64,000 nt of DNA, taken from positions 1,105,001 through 1,169,000 of the forward strand of contig JAFFSR010000082.1 of NCBI GenBank assembly GCA_017163975.1, read 5' to 3'. The position numbers and the translations under genes are program-made. Below, piece after piece: positions 37,068 through 48,084 of the stretch. Origin of the DNA: Anastatus disparis (lineage: Eukaryota > Arthropoda > Insecta > Hymenoptera > Eupelmidae). Below the pieces are notes generated by a model. That model had not been told where the DNA came from. It made no database searches and saw nothing but the letters and a program-made list of their open reading frames with translations. Position 1 is the first letter of the stretch. Every line of letters starts with the position of its first letter.

Positions 37068-37939
37068 ATGGCCGACATTCGTCGAAGAAAAGATATACTA
37101 CATCAACTTATCAAAGCGAGAAATGCAGTTAAGCGTAAATACAATCTATTAAAATATGGAAAGGAGAATTTTGAGAAAGCGATTGGAGATACTTTTAAAC
37201 CAATAGTCGATCCTCTACAGAAACTTGTTGAGACATCTCTAAATATTGAAACGAAGGAACAAGCTACTGATCTATGAGCGTAAATAATGATAGCATTGCA
37301 GAGGAGTCTGATGAACCATCTTTGAATGAAACTGTTCGACCGCATACGGATACAGAGTTTGAATCAGCGCTCAGTGATGAAGATAGTGATACAAATGATA
37401 ATAAGTATATTTTCGAACTCATGAAAAATAAAGCCAAGGAGTTGGATAAAATTTATGGTGTTCGTAGAGAGGGTAACAAATACATAATAGATGACTCACC
37501 TATTTACTTTGAAGATGAATATGTGAAAGTTAAAGATGTAAAATATCCGAGAACTGATGGTTTGTTAGAGTTACTACTAGCAAAACAGCCTAATCAAAAA
37601 AACATTAGTTCGAAAGATTTGAAGAATTATCGAAAAATTCTTGAGGTTACCAGTGCTCACAAGAGACGTTACTGAAGCAACGAACAGATTCGTGCTCATA
37701 GAAGCAAGAAATTTGATAACATTATTGCTTCTATGTTCAAACGTGGCGATGGATTATTGCCTCGATACAAAATTGCTAGAAGGGATATGTTGATAGATTA
37801 CGTATATTGGGACGATCCCAATGAACTTGTCGATCGCTTACGATTACTTATAGCCGAGAGAGAAGCTGGAAATCCTAGTCACACAAACGAAATTCATTCA
37901 ATCATCGAAGAACTACGTGAAGCTGGCTATATATACTGA
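37068..37939 (+). pseudogene. DUF8207-like Polinton protein
   Basis: Three open pieces in order: a Lys-rich helical N-terminus (37068-37277), an acidic linker plus KNKAKELDKIYGVRR and PRTDGLLELLLAK (37274-37675), and YWDDPNELVDRLRLL with EIHSIIEELREAG (37733-37939). The WDDPNEL and IIEELREAG blocks mark this family, which I recall from many insect Polintons; its role is unknown, possibly DNA or capsid binding. A frameshift or 4-bp overlap lies at 37274 and a TGA at 37673-37675. Confidence 0.65.
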
Positions 37940-38391
37940 GACGCGAGCGAATACTCTACATTATTAGGATAAGTGTCGACGTATTCGGACGTAATCTTAA
38001 ACGAAGCGGAGGTGGTCGTGGTCCTCCAGGTGTTGGATATAAAATCACATCTGATGGTCAGTATGACTTAGAGAGTAAGAGACTTTGTAATCTCGCATCA
38101 CCTAATCAACTCAATGAAGCTGTAAATTTAGATACTTTACAACGTTTCGTACGCTTGGAAGTTTAAAGATTATTAGATTCAATATCTAGATTGAGAAGTG
38201 ATCTTAATAACCTAGATAAAATCGTAGAGATGTATAGAGATGAACTCGATAAGAAATTTACACAAAGCCAGACGGAAATCGAGACTATAAAAGAGGAGTT
38301 ATCGCTGTTAGTACAAAATAGTCAATCGATAACCATCGATGGAACAACGTCAAAGAGTAGTAGAAGAGCTTCACAAGCCAGCTCGACGTAA
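37940..38391 (+). pseudogene. Coiled-coil Polinton protein (GPPGVGYKIT type)
   Basis: One frame contains a Gly/Arg-rich stretch (GGGRGPPGVGYKITSDGQ), then LESKRLCNLASP, then after an in-frame TAA at 38164 a predicted coiled coil (about 60 aa, heptad-like Leu/Ile). Proteins with a GPPG-G element followed by a DGQYD-type motif and coiled coil sit beside the DUF8207 gene in other Polintons. No ATG is visible at the start. The end overlaps the integrase start in another frame. Confidence 0.5.
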
Positions 38392-39624
38392 TTATCCACG
38401 TCGAAAGTTTGACGTGCGAGGTTTGGACGAGACGTGGCAAGCAGATCTAGTAGAAATGCAACCTTATTCTAAAGAGAATAAAGGTTTTAAATATATGCTT
38501 ACCGTAATAGATGTATTTTTAAAGTATGCGTGGGCAGTTCCTGTTAAACGAAAAACTAGACAAGATGTCGCTGATGCTATGAAATCTATTTTACGTAAAG
38601 TTCGAGTACCAAACTCTATTAAAAAAAATCAGGTGATTTATCATGCCAAAACATCATGTAACGATTTTGTTGATCTTTACACATTTTGAACCATGCTTAG
38701 TCAATTTATAACAAATTTTGAAAATTTTGAAAAATTTTGAACTTAGAAAATTTTTTAGATAATTTAGTCTTAGAAAAAATTTTGACTAATTTTACAAAAA
38801 AATTTCTAAGTTCAAAAATTTCAAAATTTTTCAAAATATGTTCTAAATTGACTAAGCTGGTTTAAAACGTGTAAAAACCAACAAAATCGATACATGATAT
38901 TTTGGCATGATAAATCAGATGACTTGTCAACTGATTTTTTTCACCTTGGAAGAATTTACAAACAGATAAAGGCAAAGAGTTCTATAATACAAATTTTCAA
39001 AGCCTCATGGAAAAATACAAGATCAATCTATACTCTACGTACAGCAATCTCAAAGCATCCATTTGTGAACGTTTCAATCGTACACTGAAAAATAAGATGT
39101 GGGTAGAGTTTAGTTTACGTGGAAACTATAAATGGCTTGATATCTTACCCAAGCTAGTAGCAGCTTACAACGATAGAAAACATCGAACTATCGGTATGAA
39201 ACCCAACGATGTCACAGCTAGCAATGAAGCACAAGTTCTCAAACGTTTTAATAAAAAAATTGGTGTGATTAAAAAGCCAAAGTTCAAAGTTGGTGATAAA
39301 GTTAGAGTTAGTAACGTGAAACAGTTATTTGAGAAGGGATATACACCCAACTGGTCTACAGAGATATTTACAATAGTTAAAGTGGTAGCAACTAATCCAG
39401 TGGCTTATCATCTTAAAGATTATCAGGATCAGCCTATCACTGGTGGTTTCCACGAGTAGGAACTCTAAAAAACAATGTAACCTAATGTGTACCTTGTAGA
39501 AAAAGTCTTGAAGAAACGTCGTAATCAAGTTTATGTGAAATGGTTGGGATTCGATAGTTCCCACAATAGCTGGATCGATAAGTTTGATGTTCAAAAAAAA
39601 ATAAATAAAGAAAAAGTAGTATGA
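38339..39624 (+). pseudogene. Polinton A integrase with chromodomain
   Basis: The first part (38339-38613) contains TWQADLVEM with the first catalytic Asp and the MLTVIDVF strand. After a 336-bp MITE the frame resumes with QTDKGKEF (second Asp) and SICERFNRT (Glu, 33 residues later), giving a DDE core. A basic SH3-like region follows (KFKVGDKVRVS), then a C-terminal chromodomain (VKWLGFDSSHNSWI). The enzyme inserts the element into host DNA. Besides the insertion there are three in-frame stops at 39457-39510. Confidence 0.85.
38614..38949. mobile_element. Palindromic MITE inside the integrase gene
   Basis: Same family as 24828-25199 (shared AAAAAAATCAGGTGATTTATC and GGCATGATAAATCA segments); the arms pair around 38780. 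It separates the integrase strand after the first Asp from the second Asp block. The duplicated target is at most two A residues. Confidence 0.8.
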
Positions 39625-39806
39625 GCCACCACCTTCGCTCATACCTGTGAGGAACAACCAATGAAATCGCCATTTGTGAGTCTTATATAATGAACGAATT
39701 CACTATATAGGGCTATAACCCATGACTCGTTTTCCACTCCATTGACTTTCTCTTTATTTATTTATTTATTTTTTTCTTTATTTTTTTTTATTTACAATAT
39801 ATACAA

Positions 39807-40170
39807 TTAATTAAACTCAAATTTATTATCGTTAAGATATAACATGAATAATTGGTATCTATTAGCTTTGGCCGCCATTTCTACAAATAAATTTTCATTT
39901 TTCTCCAAAGCCTTGGATACTCGGTCGGGTAGAAAACTTGAAACTCTTGTCTGATGGTAACTACGATCCTTAGACCAAATTTGGTACTGACTCGCCTAAG
40001 CTCAGTTATCATATAATTTTCTCCCTTCTCCAATTCGGATAAATTCTTCTTTGGAAGATAGGCGTTTGCGCAGATTTTATTTAGCGTGTTAAAGTCTATT
40101 CTGAAAAAAACAAATAATGGTTTATTACATTGTTAAAATACATCAAAGAGATATTTTATGAATACTTACT
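39807..40170 (-). pseudogene. Small Polinton protein with a 69-nt intron
   Basis: Exon 2 (39807-40100) encodes NLSELEKGENY, a TKFGLRIVV strand and a C-terminal helix (RYQLFMLYLNDN), with one frameshift near 39925. A putative intron 40101-40169 has a GTAAGT donor and a TTTTTTCAG acceptor and keeps frame with a short exon that overlaps the PolB C-terminus in another frame. No ATG is evident in that exon. Small proteins with a LSELEKG-Y and T-FG pattern are common next to PolB in insect Polintons; function unknown. Confidence 0.5.
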
Positions 40171-40187
40171 TAATGAGACGTTGCTTC

Positions 40188-43100
40188 TTAGATTCTAGGT
40201 TTCTTGCTGAGAGGCTCTCCGTTCTCTGGCTCGTCGACTGAACGAATGTGCTGATCTTCGATGTGGAGCTCCTTATGTAGGACGTTCCCCCTATCCTGAG
40301 CAACTCCTACCTCTTCCGTTTTCCACTCTTCCACCATTTCTAGAACCTCCGATTCGTCTAGGATCTTGTAATGCCCCCACGGCAATGTGTCAGTGCTGTT
40401 AGCTAATAAATGATGTTTGTCGTCGTGGGGGATAAGAGCAATTTTTGACTGGTGTTCAGTTTGCACATTGTGGCGGCTGGAGCGAATATTACTCTGCTGA
40501 CATCTGATGATGGTTTTATTAAATAGGCAATTATGATAATCTTCGAAGTTGATGCAAGTTTTTACCACAGCTGTTTTAACACCTTTTTCCTTTATAGGAC
40601 TTTTATTCTGTATGCGAACTGCATACATTTTACTGCGCAGCTCTATGAATTTCGTCATAATATTTCCACCACACTTGTCTTTCATCAGTCCAATCACCTT
40701 CTTGTTGACACGAGAAAGTCCAAATTGATTACCTTCAGGATAGTTCGATGTATCGAACTTTTCGATATCACTTTTCATCATATCGTACACATTTACGTCT
40801 TAATTTCGTAAATGAGGCTGTCTGTGTCGGTATACAAAAGTTTGCACTTATCACAAATATGTTCTTTCATATACGAGTAGTGAAAATCGTAGATAAGAGT
40901 CTTTGAAATATCTAGTACACTGAGTCCTACATAAATGGGTTTCCTAATGGTGTTCTGCGTACGTGCCAGTTGTACAGCTACAAGATTCTCATAAAAAATG
41001 GTTCTGCGATGAAAATTTGGACTAGCGATTAATGCCTCCGCTCCATAACGACCAGACCACTTATTTACAATTTTGATGTCGACTCTCTTTCGCTCATTTT
41101 CCATAGTTTTACCGTATACGGCATTAATCATTAATTTGAAAAAGAGTTTTTCAAATTCATTCTTTGACTGCTTCCTTTTTTCTGTATTTAAGTCGACATA
41201 AGGCTTTAGCCAGGGACTCTCTTGGAATTGTAGTACTCTATGTACCTTCTTTACAACGAGTCCATGCTTGATCGCCTACTTCAAAGCGATGTAATGAATA
41301 ACGTATCGCTTCTTATTATCAAGCGTTGTCAGTAGCTTTTCTTGTTTGCTACCAGGTGGCGCTCGATGCTCTGGACACAATGGCAAATCTTTGTGATGAT
41401 CGTGGATGCTTGGTGGATACTCTAAGTCTACTTCGTAGATGAAACCAATGCTTGAATTGTCGGCAAGGTTGTAATCGAATCGCGTGTTGTCAACGTTAAG
41501 CCACTTAAAACCACCAGTCGGTAAGTATTGTGTCATTGCCCATCCGTAGAGGTTGTTGACATCAAAATACATAAGGTACTTGTCTTCTTCTTGAGGATTA
41601 TAGTCATCCATGTATTTATTATTCGCCTTAGCGTATCGATTCGAGCAATGGCTGACCCCTCCTCTTATTCCTCTCTCGATAAACATTAGCACGTCTATAT
41701 CCGTAAGCAGCTCTAATTTTAAATTGGTATATTTCAACATGGCGTCCCATGTCAAGCCTGGAGTTGTATAGTAATGCACAGGATCGAGCCCGTATGCCAA
41801 CATACACGTAGATCGGAAATTTTCAAAAACATCCGCTAACAGGAGCACATCTGTTTTTAAGTATACATCGGAATACTCGCCTAGCGTCTCTATCTTGAGT
41901 ATTTCCCATACGTTTTTCGCGTATCTATAATCATCCTCACTAATCTCGGACTCATTTAACTTACTGTAAAAATCTTCTTTTGTTGGCAGCTATTTATCTT
42001 CTAATTTTTCGAAAGAACTCACATAATCATATGGGAAAACTCCTTTCGTTAATAATAATTTAACTTGATCTCCTGTATAGCCAGACTTCTGAAAGACTTG
42101 AGTGGTGATATCATGTATCAACAAGAATGAACTTAATTTTTCTAGAGACAAAGGTATAAATCTAAAAGAGTTTATAAACCTAAAACTTACATCACTACCT
42201 TCCACATGTTTCGTGAAAGAAATATATCGCTCCTTGTTCTCTGCAATCAGTTGCACACGACCCTTGAAATCCTCATCTGTGGCGAGCTCTTTGATAATAA
42301 AATGGGAGTCGTATCCAGTCAAGTTGTGGAACACTACACGAATAAATCTAGCATCTTGAAAATTTATATTACAACCTTCGTGAGCAGCACCTCTGTACTT
42401 TCCTGTAAGATGGCAGTGGTCTCTAACTTTTATAGCAGAAGTAGAAAAAGATTTATTACAAATGTGACATACTTTTGCTCTTATAAAGTCTTCTTTATCT
42501 TCTCTAGTTAATTCCATAGGCTTCGGATTAGCGTGTAAAGCAATTAAGTCGTCTGCTAATGCTCGAAGTTTTTCAATAAACCATTCAGCAGGAGTCTTGG
42601 TGCCATCCTCTTCTTATCTATAACTATAGTAACCACACCTTTCATCATCAAAACTACACTTAACATAGTAGCCAATACTATAAGCTTGATGTCGTTGATA
42701 AACTCGCGAACCGTCGTCCACAGGCTTTAATAGACACTCGAAATCTGCATAAATAATAATAAACGGCACCTTCGTTTTATTATTAAAGTTACGGAAAAAC
42801 AATATGTTATCATTCTTCAGGGGCAGCTGGATTTTACACCTATTTATTTGTTGACAATCCAATTCATGAGCCTTGAATTTTTGTTCATCATTGAAGAAGT
42901 GTAAACATCTATCACAAACGTGCGTTACGTTTTGAAACTTGACTTCTTACCAGTCTTGATAAATTTTTAATCCATACATAGTGGAACTTAGGAGTAGAAT
43001 CATCATTATCTTCTTCCTCTCCTTCTTTTTCATCATCGACGTAAAAATCCTGAATGAGAAGTAAATTAACGTGTCGCTCCTGCTTGAGAGAGGTAACGTG

Positions 43101-44071
43101 ACATGGAAGGATTGTATACTTGCTCGCAGATTTTTTCAACATATACACGTTTATAGATATGTTATTTAACTTCTCAAACTTAGCCACCTGTTTTATTGGA
43201 ACAGGAAAGTCTATTCCAATGAAATTGAGTTTGTCTTCAAAATCTTCGTAATGACACACACGATAAGAATGACGATCAACTGGATGTAATGCGGATAATA
43301 CTGACCACTTGAAGCACTGCTCATCGTTGTTTCGAACATTCACGCACGCCTTTTTATCTTGTATAAACTATGGTAATGGAATAAATGAGCTGCCACTTAC
43401 AGGGTTGAGTTTGTTGATATTAATAGCTAAGTTTAATATCTGCCGCAAACTCCACCCAGAACCTTTTTGTTCAAACTCTTCCATTTCTCGAAGAATGGTT
43501 TGCCTAATATTATCGTCAAACCACTGCTTAATATCTGTCGTTTGATAGATGGTCACATTCTGCGTGCTGAAATACTTAACTTCTGCTACCACTGCATCAT
43601 TCTTCTGGACTGTATACTCAGCCGATAATTCAGCGTTTATTTTTAAAGCGTTGTATTCATTAAGAGCACTGACAATCTTCGACTCAAAAACTTTCTGAGC
43701 ATCTTCCATAAAAGCAATGACGTCTAGATGTCCAAGATTTGTAATGACGCCGGATCGCACTCGAAGGCTGATTCAAAATCATCCCACTGAACTTTCTCGT
43801 TGTCGACAAGTTCCAACTCGTTCTGTTGCAGGCGACCACCAGTTTTTAACTGATTATTTAGCTTAGACTGAATCGTAAGTAGGTGTGTCATCGATGTCTG
43901 ACACTTCTTCTGCGGATTGGTTAATTTCGTTGCCATAAGATTATTCAAAGCAGTAATGGCTCCAGTACACAAATTAAGCCAAGATTCCAAATCACCAGCT
44001 GTAGCTTATTTTCTTTCCATCCCAGCCATCAATAGCTTTACAGTATAAGCGTAATATTCAGGTGACTGCAT
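40188..44071 (-). pseudogene. Polinton A protein-primed DNA polymerase B
   Basis: A gene of about 1,290 codons in several frames. The N-terminal domain (44071-42912, with KGSGWSLRQILNLAININKLNP) is followed by a C2H2-like finger near 42900, exonuclease motif I YADFECLL (42760), a Cys/His cluster (CHICNKSF, DHCHLTGKY) and exo II NLTGYDSHFI. Polymerase motifs are DVNNLYGWAM (41560), [13 protein letters not shown] (41120) and YTDTDSLIY (40820). The C-terminus ends in SKKPRI. PolB copies the element by protein priming. Breaks: stops at 44006, 43368, 42614, 41990 and 41276; frameshifts near 43740, 42900 and 40795. Confidence 0.88.
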
Positions 44072-44085
44072 GATGACTTCTCGTA

Positions 44086-44122
44086 GACTGATGAATCCAA
44101 GCTATCCAGAGCTCCTTATATA
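44086..44122 (-). promoter_or_regulatory. PolB promoter: TATA box and TCAGTC initiator
   Basis: On the minus strand TATATAAGG begins at 44122 and TCAGTC has its A at 44089, 33 nt downstream, the classical arthropod spacing. The ATG follows at 44071. Confidence 0.65.
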
Positions 44123-44340
44123 ACCAGATTGAGCGGTGGTGGGAGAAGGTTCTTTCTTGATTTGCTCTAGCGAGCTCCTGGTGGGAGAAAGTTCTCGATG
44201 GTCTCTCTCGTAATACTGAATTGTTCTAGCAAACTCCTTATACTCACTTGATAGTAGAAAGTTCTCTCTTAATACTATATTTCTTAATAAGATCCTTATA
44301 TTCACTCAGGAGAAGATTCTTTCTTGATGCTCTGTAGAGA
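44100..44340. repeat. Four imperfect ~60-bp repeats upstream of PolB
   Basis: Units with AGCTCCTTATA-like and GGAGAAAGTTCTC-like blocks repeat from the PolB TATA box outward (about 44105, 44165, 44225 and 44285). Each carries a variant of the TATA-proximal sequence, so they look like duplicated promoter segments. A 67-aa ORF here is a by-product. Confidence 0.6.
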
Positions 44341-44454
44341 TATCTTTATTATAAACACTTGTAGACTTCCTTTCCAATCGACTCGAAGCACAAGAATGAT
44401 TTTCGGTTCGCAACGTGCCTCCATATATACCCGCTCAAAGTAGTGGGAGAAGCC

Positions 44455-44672
44455 TACAGAAAACGACTTTTCTAGAAGCTTAAAGAGGGAGACCTACGTA
44501 CGCTTACAGAAGGGAATGACTATTCTAGAAGCTCAAAGAGAGGGGGTTCGCATACAGAAAGGGCTACGACTTTTCTAGAGGAAGGGAGTTCGCTTACAGT
44601 AAGGGCTATGACTCTAGAGAGGGGGTTTACTTACGGAAGAGGTATGACTATTCTAGAAGCTCAAATAGAGGG
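44455..44672. repeat. Tandem repeat upstream of the right-end gene
   Basis: Four to five imperfect 45-60-bp units with TTCTAGAAGCTCAAAGAGAG and GCTTACAGAAGGG blocks, ending about 10 bp before the TATA box at 44683. TTCTAGAA is a heat-shock-element-like palindrome. They could be enhancers or replication signals. Confidence 0.65.
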
Positions 44673-44682
44673 GAGGCTAAAG

Positions 44683-44718
44683 TATAAATAAGAACTTGTG
44701 AGCTTATTCAAATCAGTT
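44683..44718 (+). promoter_or_regulatory. TATA box and TCAGTT initiator of the right-end gene
   Basis: TATAAATA starts at 44683 and TCAGTT has its A at 44715, a spacing of 32 nt. The ATG follows at 44765. Confidence 0.65.
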
Positions 44719-44764
44719 TTGACTTCGTAGAGTTAGCAGCAACATCAGAGAGAAAACCAGGGAG

Positions 44765-45344
44765 ATGGAATACGTCTTAGATTTACAGGGTTTTAGAAGA
44801 TCATCAATGTTTATTTGTTGTAAAAGAAGTGGCTTTGACCCCGCTCGAAAAGGATTCAATACCAATGGCTTCCCATTTCCAACCTCCTTGCAAATGGAGC
44901 AAACTGCTAAAGAAGGAACAAACTGTGAATCGATGGCTCGAGATTCATCATCATGGAATTCCCTGGAATGCTGGCAGAATACCATATAAATATAGAATTA
45001 AAATTTTACAAGATAGTTTGAAAAATGCCACCAAAATCTACGTAAAAGGTCTCAAAAAGAAAAGATGGATCCAGGAAATTTTATCAGGAAAGTAAGTTCG
45101 AATAAAGCAGTCTATATAGACATCACTTATTTACTATATACTTATTTTTAGAACCATCATCAACATGAATGAAATAGGATGTCCATCACTACAAAATATC
45201 AAGAAATTAAACGCTAGCTACTGCACTTATCATACTTTAAGACAGAAATCGATTTGTGCATTTAAGAATGTTCTTGCACTGAAGGAATGGCTGCTAGCAA
45301 ATAATCTCCCACTCCGGATACAAGATGATTGTAGGGATATATGA
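44765..45344 (+). pseudogene. Polinton-A flanking gene family, right copy (two exons)
   Basis: Starts MEYVLDLQGF. A one-base loss in a T run near 44793 shifts the frame, which then gives LFVVKEVALTPLEKD, KWSKLLKKEQTVNRWLE and IYVKGLKKKRWIQEI. A 60-nt intron (45092-45151, GTAAGT donor, TTTTTAG acceptor) keeps frame into INMNEIGCPSLQNI and a Cys/His tail (YCTYHTLRQKSICAFKNV). It is a homologue of 31340-32469: the blocks MEY, QGF, KE-A, basic helix and C-H...C--NV recur in the same order. Function unknown; the tail could bind metal. It has its own TATA promoter. Confidence 0.6.
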
Positions 45345-46229
45345 AGTGGACTATGGTTGTAACGTAACAGATGACGCACCGTTGTATTTACAGCGCCAAA
45401 AAGCGGAATTGGATAAAAACATATTATTCTCTATGTATACTTAAATTTTTGTAAATTGTACCATGTAAATATGTTAATAAAATTATTTATTTTTAAAAAG
45501 AATGAGAAAGTTTATAGAAAGGAAAGATTATGGCTGTTTCTTACAGGTAGAGGGTGTAGGTTGGGACCCTCGCCACTTTCTCATTCTTTCATTCATTATT
45601 GAAATTCATCCATACATATACTTAGATTAAATTCACACATACGCTTTATACTATACATTTATTTTCATTTTTTTTTAAATCATATATACATACACACATC
45701 CATCTTTACGTATAAAATTAAAAAAGATTTTTCATTCATATTATCATTCTCTTCTTTACACTCTTACACATATTTTCATTCTCTCATTTATTTTGAAACT
45801 AGCATGCACACATATACATACAGACATCCATCCATCTTTATGTAATAATTTAAAAAGATTTTTTTTCATTCATATTGCCATTCATTCTCTCATTTACACT
45901 CTTACACTTATTATCATTCGTTTTCATTCACTCTCTCTCTGCTTTATTTTTAAACTTACATACTAACATTTATTTTTATTCATTCTCAAACATTCGTTCA
46001 TACTATCATTCATTTATTCTCAAACATTCACTCATCAGACATTAATACTATTTATTTATTTTTTATTTAATACAATTACAATATTTTACATTCATTTTAA
46101 TTTTTGTAAGACTCTTCTTCAGGTTTTCTCTAAATGCTCTCTAATTTCCATTTCTCTTTGACTAGAACATCTACTGATTCTTATTTTTCTTGGCTTTGGA
46201 GACTTCTATGCTTCAAATTTAGAAATATT
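45345..46229. other. CATT-rich low-complexity spacer
   Basis: An AATAAA signal lies near 45477, about 130 bp after the right-end gene. 45580-46090 is rich in irregular CATTCATT, CATACA and TTTATT words. A 63-aa ORF at 46134-46325 lies antisense to the tentative gene below and is not supported. Confidence 0.5.
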
Positions 46230-46445
46230 TTATTGAGAATCAGTAGATTTAGCAGAGATTCTTTTATTGATATCTGTCGCTATCCTTCTTGCTACCTGCA
46301 ATTTTTTAAAAGTCGAACTCTCTGAAAAATAATAGAAAATTATTTTAAAAGTTATTAATTATTATGAAAAAAAAAAATCAAATATACTCACCTCTAATTT
46401 AGGTTGATTCCACCAACCTTGAGTTGTAGCAACTTTTGAATCCAT
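46230..46445 (-). CDS. Tentative two-exon small gene
   Basis: A minus-strand TATA box (TATATAAAAAGG from 46520) precedes ATG 46445. Exon 1 (46392-46445) encodes MDSKVATTQGWWNQPKLE and ends at a GTGAGT donor. Exon 2 begins near 46319-46321 at a tandem CAGAG acceptor and, using the second AG, encodes a Lys/Arg-rich 29-aa segment to a TAA at 46230. Beyond the stop the same frame stays rich in Lys, Arg and Ser with few stops, so the gene may be a decayed longer one. No family recognised. Confidence 0.35.
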
Positions 46446-46499
46446 GATTTGGTCTTAATGTTCAAGTCACGAGCGATTATTGATGATTGATGATTCAAG

Positions 46500-47130
46500 T
46501 GACAGCCTCCTTTTTATATACTTAGATGATAGTGTTCGAAAATTCAAGAAAGTCTTTCGAGAATGATCTCGATTTTTCGAATACTACCGAATAAATATGT
46601 AAAGGAGACTTGCAACTAGAATCATCTATCATTCTAGTGACTTTTTTCATGGACCATCATCCAACATGTACAAGGAATCTTTGTCATTAGAATGATCGAG
46701 AAGATACTTGAGTAATAAGCATTCCTTATAAGTTTAGATAATGTTCTTGAATTTTCTAATGATACTTTAACATAGCAAAGGAATGCTTATTACTCAAATA
46801 TTGAGTCTTTAATTTTCTCGAATATTCTAACGACAAAGATATACTCACATTCATACATTTTTCATTAGAATAAAGAAATCATTCATTCATTTCAATTTAC
46901 ATACACTCATACTTTCATTCCATTTTTTTTATTCTACACATACATATACACATACACCAATACATTCATTCTATTTTCCATGATTCCGGTGAAGACTAAC
47001 GATTTTGATGACGAGTGTCCCTTTTATATGTTTAAACAATAGTGTATGAAAATTCGAGAAAACTCTTTCCGGAAAGGACTTTCTCGAATTTTATACGCTA
47101 AAATATTTAAACATATAGGCATTCATCATC
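46500..47130. repeat. Three successive imperfect palindromes
   Basis: Palindromes around 46575 (TCGAGAA/TTTCGA core), 46735 (arms with GTAATAAGCATTCCTT and its inverse) and 47060 (arms TGATGACGAGTGTCCC... and its diverged inverse, with CCGGAAAGGA at the centre). Two contain TATATAAAA or CATATAAAAGGG just before an ATG, like the promoter of the tentative gene at 46445, so they may be degenerate promoter or terminal repeats. Confidence 0.55.
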
Positions 47131-47144
47131 AGAATCATTGAAAA

Positions 47145-48010
47145 AAATATTAAAAATCTAATTAGATTTTGATCATATTTAAAAAATCTAGAAAAAATCT
47201 AATTATATTTTGATCATATTTAAAAAATCAGGAAAAATCAATCTCTCTTATTATAAATAGTACAAGAAATTTTATAGGAGTTTCATGAATAATTTAAACT
47301 TAAAATAAATCCTGAAGATTCCATAAAATTTCTTCTGCTACTTATAATAAGAGAGAATGATTTTTATAGATTTTCAAATGTAAGAAGAGAAATGTATATG
47401 AGAAATCTATAGAAAATCGATCTTTTTTATTATAAAGTGCAAAGGAATTTTATAGAATATTCTTGAATCTATTTAAGTTTAAAATATTCAGGATAATTTT
47501 ATAACATTTCTCTGCAGTTCACAATAAGAGAGATTGATTTCTTTATAGATTTTTTTTACATTTGAAAATCTTGAAAAATCATTCTCTCTTATTATAAGTA
47601 GCAGAAGAAATTTTATAGAATTTGCAGGATTTATTTTAAGTTTAGATTATTTATGAAACTTGCATAAAATTCCTTTGCACTTTATAATATGAAAGATTAA
47701 TTTTCTATAAATTTCTCAATCGTATTAAAACAAAAATTAAAAAATGAATCTCTTATTATGAACTGCAAAGAAATTTTATAGAATTTTCTTGAATCTGTTT
47801 AAGTTTAAAATATTCACGATAATTCTATAAAATTTCTTTGCTGTTCACAATAAGAGAGAGATTGATTTCTTCATAGATTTTAATACGATCGAGAAATCTA
47901 TAGAAAATCAATCTTTCTTATTATAAAGTGCAAAGGAATTTTATAGAATATTCTTGAATCTATTTAAGTTTAAAATATTCAGGATAATTCTATAAAATTT
48001 CTCTGCAGTT
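47145..48010. repeat. Array of hairpin-forming repeats
   Basis: A unit of about 120 bp occurs in both orientations about seven times. Diagnostic words are CTCTTATTATAA, GAAATTTTATAGAATTT and TTTAAGTTTAAAATATTCA and their inverses. Each unit can fold with its neighbour. No ORFs. Confidence 0.7.
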
Positions 48011-48084
48011 CACCCTAAAATTTATGATTTATTTTCGGTATAAATAGACAACGATTTACGATTCTAATATCATTCTGAGTTTAA

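Larger units (their letters stand above)
31169..45344. mobile_element. Polinton/Maverick A (adintovirus-like provirus), inactivated
   Basis: The stretch carries the defining Polinton gene set: protein-primed PolB, retroviral-type integrase with chromodomain, packaging ATPase, adenain-like protease, and major and minor jelly-roll capsid genes, plus small proteins seen in other Polintons. Capsid, protease and PLA2 genes are on the minus strand; ATPase to integrase are on the plus strand; PolB points back on the minus strand. Members of one unknown gene family sit at both ends. Terminal inverted repeats were not found by eye, so the outer limits are estimates. Most genes are broken. Confidence 0.85.

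Noticed and set aside
44102..44305. 67-aa minus-strand ORF upstream of PolB
   Set aside because: Coincides with imperfect promoter-like repeats; no independent evidence of coding.
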